From JAWKHR01 sp041394725 (GTDB taxonomy: Bacteria; Acidobacteriota; Vicinamibacteria; Vicinamibacterales; SCN-69-37), in assembly GCA_041394725.1 (NCBI GenBank), contig JAWKHR010000011.1, positions 90,469-154,468 on the forward strand: a stretch of DNA of 64,000 bases, read 5' to 3'. This document shows, one piece after another, positions 59,651 through 64,000 of the stretch. A program made the translations under genes and the position numbers. Each line of letters starts with the position of its first letter. Position 1 is the stretch's first letter. The notes beneath the pieces were generated by a model. That model did not search any database and was not told where the DNA came from. It saw nothing but the letters and a program-made list of their open reading frames with translations.

Positions 59651-60064
59651 ATGCAGTGGTCCGACGTCACGAAGATCCCGACCCCGCGGGTGCTGCGGCA
59701 GTTCGCGGGCCTGTCGCTCGTCGTCTTCGGCGGCCTGGCCGCGTGGCGCGTCGCGCAGGGACGCACCGACCTGGTCACCTGGGGGCTCGCCGCGCTCGGG
59801 CTGGGGCTCGGCGTGGTGGGTCTGGCGGCGCCGCGCGCCATCCGCCATGTGTACCAGGCGTGGATGATCGCCGCGTTCCCCATCGGCTGGCTGGTGTCGC
59901 GCGTGATGCTGGCCGCGCTCTTCTTCATGGTGTTCACGCCGATCGCCCTGGTCTTCCGGCTCCTCGGCCGCGACACGCTGCATCGGCGCCGGCCGGACGC
60001 CGGCTCCTACTGGGTCACGAAGCCGGTGGTCGACGATCCCCGGCGCTACCTGCGTCAGTTCTGA
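59651..60064 (+). CDS. SxtJ-like small membrane protein
   Basis: The protein has 137 residues with about three to four membrane helices (LSLVVFGGLAAWRVA, LAALGLGLGVVGLAA, AAFPIGWLVSRVMLAALFF) and a charged C-terminus SYWVTKPVVDDPRRYLRQF. Its placement after a carbamoyltransferase matches the SxtJ family, named from the saxitoxin cluster and of unknown function. It might present the substrate or anchor the carbamoyltransferase at the membrane. Confidence 0.8.
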   Translation: MQWSDVTKIPTPRVLRQFAGLSLVVFGGLAAWRVAQGRTDLVTWGLAALGLGLGVVGLAAPRAIRHVYQAWMIAAFPIGWLVSRVMLAALFFMVFTPIALVFRLLGRDTLHRRRPDAGSYWVTKPVVDDPRRYLRQF

Positions 60065-60078
60065 TACTGGAGACGACG

Positions 60079-60264
60079 ATGCCCAAGTTCGACGAGATCG
60101 CCAGGACCGAGCAATCGGCCGGCTTCTTCAGCGAGTTCTGGCAGTTCCTGCGCCACAGCAAGAAGTGGTGGCTGCTGCCGATCGTGGTCGTGCTGATTCT
60201 GTTCGGCGTGCTCGTGTTCCTTTCGGGCACGGCGGCGGCGCCGTTCATCTACACGCTGTTCTAG
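60079..60264 (+). CDS. DUF5989-like small membrane protein
   Basis: The protein has 61 residues. An amphipathic start (GFFSEFWQFLRHSKKWW) precedes one membrane helix (LLPIVVVLILFGVLVFLSG) and the end APFIYTLF. It starts at ATG 60079, 14 bp after the SxtJ-like gene. The pair is commonly found together behind carbamoyltransferases. Function unknown. Confidence 0.8.
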   Translation: MPKFDEIARTEQSAGFFSEFWQFLRHSKKWWLLPIVVVLILFGVLVFLSGTAAAPFIYTLF

Positions 60265-60286
60265 GTCGCATCAGGCGGAACACGGG

Positions 60287-61336
60287 ATGCACGGTCGAAC
60301 GGCGACGGTGCCGGCCGCGGATCCGGCGCCGAACCCGACGTACGGGATGGCGGCGCAGGGCGGGCGGCTCTCGCGCGGGCAGCGGATCTTCAACGTGCTG
60401 CTCGGCATGATCACGGCCGCGCTGGTGCTGCCGTTCGTCGTGCTGTACACACGGGAGCTCGCCACCACGGTCGCCCGGGCCGGCGATCCGGTCACGCTGG
60501 CGAAGTGGATCTACTGGTATCTCCTCAACAACGTCCGGGCGCTTCCGGCGTACTTCGCGGGCCTGGTCGTCGTCTTCGCGCTCCAGTGGATCCGCCCGGT
60601 GGACCGGGCGCAGGGGGCGTTCAGCCCGGCCGTCCGGACCGACATCCTGTACTCGGTCGTGATGTTCGCCTTCTACGCGACGGTGGCGCCGGCGTACCTG
60701 GGCTGGCTCAAGGCGCTGGCCACCGACGTCGTGCCGTCGATGGAAATCGTCCGCGCCGACGTCCTGCCGCCGGTCGCGCAGATCGTCGTGGGCTACCTCG
60801 CCGTCGACTTCCTCGGGTGGCTGCACCACCTCGTGCGGCACAAGGTCCCGCTGTTCTGGGCCTTCCACGCCGTGCATCACTCGCAGGAAGAGTTGAATCC
60901 GTTCTCCAACGAGCGGGTGCACCTGCTCGACTGGTTCGTGGCCAACCTGGTGAAGTTCCTGCCCGCGTTCTTCTTCACCGAGTCGATGGGCATCGTGCTG
61001 AACTACATCGTGATCCACAAGTTCCTGGACCACCTGAACCACGCCAACGTCCGGACCAATCTGGGGCCGCTCCGCTACGTATTCGTGACCCCGCAATCGC
61101 ACCGGATTCACCACGCGGTCGAGCGGGAGTACTTCGATCTGAACTACGGCGTGTCGCTCAGCCTCTGGGACCACCTCTTCGGCACGCAGTGCCGCGACTA
61201 CGAGGTCTATCCTGCGACGGGGATCCCGGATCGCTCGTACCCGTCGGAGACGGCGCTCGGAAGCGGCGGCGTCGTGCGCTCGTTCCTGCGCCAGCAGGTC
61301 TACCCGTTCCGGAAGATCCGGCGCTACTTCGACTAG
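60287..61336 (+). CDS. sterol desaturase / fatty acid hydroxylase superfamily protein
   Basis: The 349-residue membrane protein has at least four helices. The di-iron histidine clusters are HHLVRH, HAVHHS, HLNHAN and HRIHHA, in the order and spacing of the ERG3/FAH superfamily. It would hydroxylate or desaturate a lipid using O2. A hydroxyl so created could be the target of the upstream carbamoyltransferases, which is inference. The stop TAG is shared palindromically with the convergent glycosyltransferase (CTAG, 61333-61336). Confidence 0.9.
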   Translation: MHGRTATVPAADPAPNPTYGMAAQGGRLSRGQRIFNVLLGMITAALVLPFVVLYTRELATTVARAGDPVTLAKWIYWYLLNNVRALPAYFAGLVVVFALQWIRPVDRAQGAFSPAVRTDILYSVVMFAFYATVAPAYLGWLKALATDVVPSMEIVRADVLPPVAQIVVGYLAVDFLGWLHHLVRHKVPLFWAFHAVHHSQEELNPFSNERVHLLDWFVANLVKFLPAFFFTESMGIVLNYIVIHKFLDHLNHANVRTNLGPLRYVFVTPQSHRIHHAVEREYFDLNYGVSLSLWDHLFGTQCRDYEVYPATGIPDRSYPSETALGSGGVVRSFLRQQVYPFRKIRRYFD

Positions 61337-62517
61337 CCCGCGGCGTCGGCCAGGATCCGCTGCAGGGGCGCGAGTGCCCGCTCCCACGTGAGTTCTTCGA
61401 GGTCGGCGCCTGAGGCCAGGCGGCGGCGGGCGTCCGGTGAGCGGCCCAGCAGGTCCACGACGGCGTTTGCGAATGCCTCCGGGCCGGCAGCCTCGAGGCA
61501 GGCCGGGGTGACCGCGTCCGGCAGGCCGGCCGCCACGGCCGGGGTCACCACGGTGGGCAGCCCCGCGGCCACCGCTTCGAGGACCTTGTTCTGGACGCCG
61601 CGCGCGGTCAGGAGCGGTGCGGTGGCGACGGCCGCCGCCCAGAGCCGCTCTCCGACGTGCGGCACACGGCCGGTGACCTCGATGCCCGCGGCGGTGTCGG
61701 CCAGCGCCTGCACGGCGCGGCTCGGGCTCGATCCGACCAGCTGGAGCCGCGCGTCGGGGCGCGCGGCACGGACGCGCGGCCAGACCTCGCGCGCCATCCA
61801 CGTGGCGCCCGCCTCGTTCGGGGCGTAGTCCATCACGCCGCAGAAGACGACGACGGGTGCGTCGGCGGGCGGCCCGGGCGGGCGGAAACCCGCCACGTCC
61901 ACGCCGTTCGCGACGACCTCGATTCGCGCACCCGGCGCCAGGGCAGCGAGCGCGTCGCGCTCGCGCGCGGTGACGACGGTCGTGACGCGGGCGTGTCGGG
62001 TGGCGTCGGCCTCGAACCGGGACAGACATCGGGCCTCGCGCGCGAACACCCAGCGCCGGGGTGGCGCGGATCGCGTGGCCAGGTCGGCCCACTTCTCGGA
62101 GTCCACGTCCACCATGTCGAGCACGAGCGGCCGATCGCGCAAGGGCGGCGCCAGCGCGAGGCGTGCCATGCCCGAGCAGTAGGCGAGCACGACGTCGGGC
62201 CGGTGGGCGGCGGTCACGCGCGCCACGGCCGGGCCGAGGTCCGGACCGTCGAGCAGCGCGTGCGTGAGCGGCCGCCGCGTGGGCAGCGCGAGCGCGCCGC
62301 GCGCGAGGTTGCGCAGCCGCGTCACGCGCACCGGCGTCGTCGTGGCGGCGAGCGCCGTGAGGTCGCCCACGTGCGACGCCTCCTCGTCGTCGTGGACGAG
62401 CGAGACGAGATCGACCGCCGCGAAGGTCGTCAGGTGCCGCAGCAGGTGCCAGGCGCGGATGCGGTCGCCCCGGTTGGGTGCCCAGGGCAGCCGGTGAGTG
62501 AGGAAGAGGACCCTCAC
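61333..62517 (-). CDS. GT4 glycosyltransferase, PEP-CTERM/EpsH1-associated type (Stp1-like)
   Basis: The 394-residue protein opens MRVLFLTHRLPWAPNRGDRI. The typical SEKWADLA and REARCLSRFEADATRHA segments and VVFCGVMDYAPNEAGATWM match the exosortase-associated sugar transferase group. The final domain has LLTARGVQNKVLEAVAAGLPTV. The GTG start at 62517 overlaps the acyltransferase stop (GTGA). The longer open frame upstream is a shadow. Confidence 0.9.
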   Translation of the reverse strand: MRVLFLTHRLPWAPNRGDRIRAWHLLRHLTTFAAVDLVSLVHDDEEASHVGDLTALAATTTPVRVTRLRNLARGALALPTRRPLTHALLDGPDLGPAVARVTAAHRPDVVLAYCSGMARLALAPPLRDRPLVLDMVDVDSEKWADLATRSAPPRRWVFAREARCLSRFEADATRHARVTTVVTARERDALAALAPGARIEVVANGVDVAGFRPPGPPADAPVVVFCGVMDYAPNEAGATWMAREVWPRVRAARPDARLQLVGSSPSRAVQALADTAAGIEVTGRVPHVGERLWAAAVATAPLLTARGVQNKVLEAVAAGLPTVVTPAVAAGLPDAVTPACLEAAGPEAFANAVVDLLGRSPDARRRLASGADLEELTWERALAPLQRILADAAG

Positions 62518-63191
62518 GAGTCGCGCGATCGGATGACGACGGCCGGCACGCCGGCGGCGATGACCGCGTCGGGAATCGGGCGCGTCACGACCGAGCCCGC
62601 CCCGACGACCGCGTCGCGCCCGACGTCCGCCATGACGACCGACCCGCTGCCGATCCAGGCCCCCGCGCCGATGCGGACGAGTGACAGCCGGCCCTCCTGG
62701 TCGCGGATGGGCGTCGCGGTGTCGCCGGTGCCGTGGGTGTGGCGCCCGCTCGTCACGTGGACGGCCGAGCCGATCAGCACGTCGCGCTCGATGTGCGCCA
62801 GGCCCAGGAAGCAGCCCGGGCCGATGTAGGCGTGGTCGTCGATCCGCACCCCGGCCTTCGAGCACAGCGTGCCGAAGCCGACGACCGCCGTCGGCGCGCA
62901 GCCGGCCGTCGTGCGCGACAGGAACGCGCGGCGCAGGTACTGGCCGGTGACGCCGGGCACGAGCGCGAGGAGCTGCATCGTGCCCTCCACGGCGCGATCG
63001 GCCCCGAGCAGGCGGCGGCGCAGGGGGAACGTCAGCAGGGACGGTGACACGGCCACGAGCGCCGCCCCGCGGGCGAGGGCCTTCAGGCCGGTGCCCGACT
63101 CGGGTCGCGGCGGCGTCGCGGATCCGGCGGTGGAGGAGGCGTTCGTCACGGTTCTGCGCAGTCCTGCAGCGCCCGGGCGCCGCCCACTCAT
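62514..63191 (-). CDS. hexapeptide-repeat acyltransferase
   Basis: The 225-residue protein has a left-handed beta-helix in residues 115-215 (GVRIDDHAYIGPGCFLGLAHIERDVLIG, then IGAGAWIGSGSVVMADVG). The acyl-transfer histidine region is TSGRHTHGTG. It is of maltose/serine acetyltransferase type. ATG 63191 is preferred. A longer frame would add 37 His/Arg/Ala-rich residues. It probably O-acetylates the polymer or a precursor, opposing the deacetylases. Confidence 0.85.
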   Translation of the reverse strand: MSGRRPGAAGLRRTVTNASSTAGSATPPRPESGTGLKALARGAALVAVSPSLLTFPLRRRLLGADRAVEGTMQLLALVPGVTGQYLRRAFLSRTTAGCAPTAVVGFGTLCSKAGVRIDDHAYIGPGCFLGLAHIERDVLIGSAVHVTSGRHTHGTGDTATPIRDQEGRLSLVRIGAGAWIGSGSVVMADVGRDAVVGAGSVVTRPIPDAVIAAGVPAVVIRSRDS

Positions 63192-63361
63192 GATAATCGA
63201 GTGATTGTCGCGCCCGCGCGCACGTGGTTGCCGCGCGTGGCGCGCCGCGACACGGTGAAGGTGCCGCCGTGCCGCGCCGCCCGCGGGCGCGGCGTGGGGC
63301 ACAATAAGGGTTTGCGCGGCGCCACCCGGCGGTGCCGCCGGCGGAGGACACGGTCATCGCG

Positions 63362-64000
63362 GTGACGACGGCGGCGGAACGAGCGGCGCCCGTGCGGGTG
63401 GGCTTCGTCCTGCACGTGATGCAGGTGGCGGGAGCCGAGGTGCTGGTGGCCGAGACCATCCGGCGCCTGGGAGCCCGGATCGAGCCCGTCGTGCTCTGTC
63501 TCGACGCGGTCGGTGCCCTGGGCGCGATCGTGCAGGCCGAGGGCGTCGAGGTGGTCGCGTTCGATCGGCAGCCTGGGCTCGACCTCGGCGTGGCGCGGCG
63601 CATGGCGCGGGTGATCCGCGCGCGGCGGCTGCAGGTCCTGCACGCCCACCAGTACACGCCGTTCTTCTACGGCGCCATCGCCGCCCGCCTGGCCCGTGTC
63701 GGGACACGGGTCGTGTTCACCGAGCACGGCCGGCACTACCCGGACGTGGTTTCGGCGAAGCGGCGGCTCGTCAACCGGCTGGTGCTGCGGCACCTCGCGG
63801 ACCGGATCACGAGCGTCAGCGACTTCGGCGCGCGCGCGCTGGCCGATCACGACGGTTTCGTCGGACGGCCGATCGAGGTGATCGAGAACGGGATCGATCC
63901 GGAGCGGTACGAGCCGGCTGGCGATCGGGACGCGCTGCGCGCGCGGCTGGGCCTGGCGGCGAGCCGCCGCTACGTGGCGGCCATCGCGCGGTTCCATCCG
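63362..64000 (+). CDS. GT4 glycosyltransferase, 3' truncated by window edge
   Basis: The frame is open to the end of the window (213 residues visible). After a short leader (TTAAERAAP) the GT-B N-domain reads VRVGFVLHVMQVAGAEVLVAE, HAHQYTPFFYGAIAARLA and FTEHGRHYPD, with IENGIDPERYEP before the C-domain. It resembles the second PEP-CTERM-associated sugar transferase (Stp2-like). It starts at GTG 63362 after GGAGG at 63342. The gene is divergent from the acyltransferase, sharing a 170-bp control region. Confidence 0.85.
   Translation, partial: MTTAAERAAPVRVGFVLHVMQVAGAEVLVAETIRRLGARIEPVVLCLDAVGALGAIVQAEGVEVVAFDRQPGLDLGVARRMARVIRARRLQVLHAHQYTPFFYGAIAARLARVGTRVVFTEHGRHYPDVVSAKRRLVNRLVLRHLADRITSVSDFGARALADHDGFVGRPIEVIENGIDPERYEPAGDRDALRARLGLAASRRYVAAIARFHP

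Noticed and set aside
56632..59976. A very long open frame (over 1100 codons) on the minus strand
   Set aside because: It is antisense to the FemAB-like and carbamoyltransferase genes, is Arg/His/Val-rich with no family motifs, and results from the high-GC lack of stop codons. The same applies to long antisense frames over 4120-6651, 20757-24759, 39614-42742, 46232-49798 and 60245-62092.
63296..63335. Possible sigma-54 promoter (GGCAC ... TTGC) before the last glycosyltransferase
   Set aside because: Spacing between GG and GC is 14 bp instead of 10, and the in-phase alternative lacks the conserved flanking bases.

Overview
The window is high-GC chromosomal DNA, probably from an Acidobacteriota genome and most likely the Vicinamibacteria branch. 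This rests on four things: overall GC around 70 percent, an ABC-type permease of the 'acidobacterial duplicated orphan permease' type paired with a PadR regulator (26.3-29.3 kb), an XrtA/PEP-CTERM exopolysaccharide locus (38.5-64 kb) and many GTG starts with stop/start overlaps. The taxonomic placement is inference from gene content; the complete 16S gene at 31.4-33.0 kb would settle it.

Layout. (1) 0-3.8 kb, plus strand: a truncated PAS/histidine kinase, an NtrC-type sigma-54 response regulator and a GT39/ArnT-like membrane glycosyltransferase. (2) 3.8-11.5 kb, minus strand: a tightly packed operon reading STAS protein, UbiA-family decaprenyl-phosphate phosphoribosyltransferase-like enzyme, a low-complexity protein with a probable frameshift, then four GT4 glycosyltransferases. 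The last of these carries a long RGD/RGG-type repeat tail. (3) rpsU alone at 11.8 kb. (4) 12.1-26.3 kb: purine biosynthesis (purD, purE, then purB-purS-purQ-small membrane ORF-purL-purF-HEAT protein-purM-purN), with rlmN and an M16 protease in between. The cluster has been invaded by a REP/RAYT-type element: a truncated Y1 transposase lies between purM and purN, and three copies of a ~50 bp repeat arm are present. One end of the arm supplies the GTG start codon and the first eight residues (MENRPVPL) of both rlmN and purN. (5) 26.3-29.4 kb: the orphan permease and its PadR regulator. (6) 29.5-30.7 kb: tyrS. (7) 30.8-37.2 kb: a complete rRNA operon (tandem promoters, 16S, tRNA-Ile(GAT), tRNA-Ala(TGC), 23S, 5S, terminator) with clear processing stems.

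(8) 37.5-64 kb: a PEP-CTERM protein gene with a sigma-54 promoter and an upstream inverted repeat, dTDP-sugar genes (rmlB, rmlA), an SDR, and two divergent sigma-54 activators. These activators lack receiver domains and share an unusual C-terminal domain. An XrtA-type EPS operon follows: export protein, outer-membrane barrel, Wzz-like protein, ATPase, tyrosine kinase, priming sugar transferase and polysaccharide deacetylase. It is extended by a second deacetylase, three carbamoyltransferase homologues (the middle one apparently catalytically dead), a FemAB-like acyltransferase, SxtJ-like and DUF5989-like small membrane proteins and a sterol-desaturase-family hydroxylase. Two minus-strand genes (glycosyltransferase, hexapeptide acyltransferase) and a truncated plus-strand glycosyltransferase end the window. 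No exosortase gene is visible and it may lie beyond position 64000.

How the parts fit. The EPS locus looks like a priming, assembly and export machine for an exopolysaccharide linked to PEP-CTERM protein sorting. The added carbamoyltransferases, FemAB-like enzyme and deacetylases would be expected to decorate the polymer or a lipid or small molecule made alongside it. Matching sigma-54 sites and related inverted repeats upstream of the PEP-CTERM gene and the EPS activator suggest shared control by sigma-54 activators.
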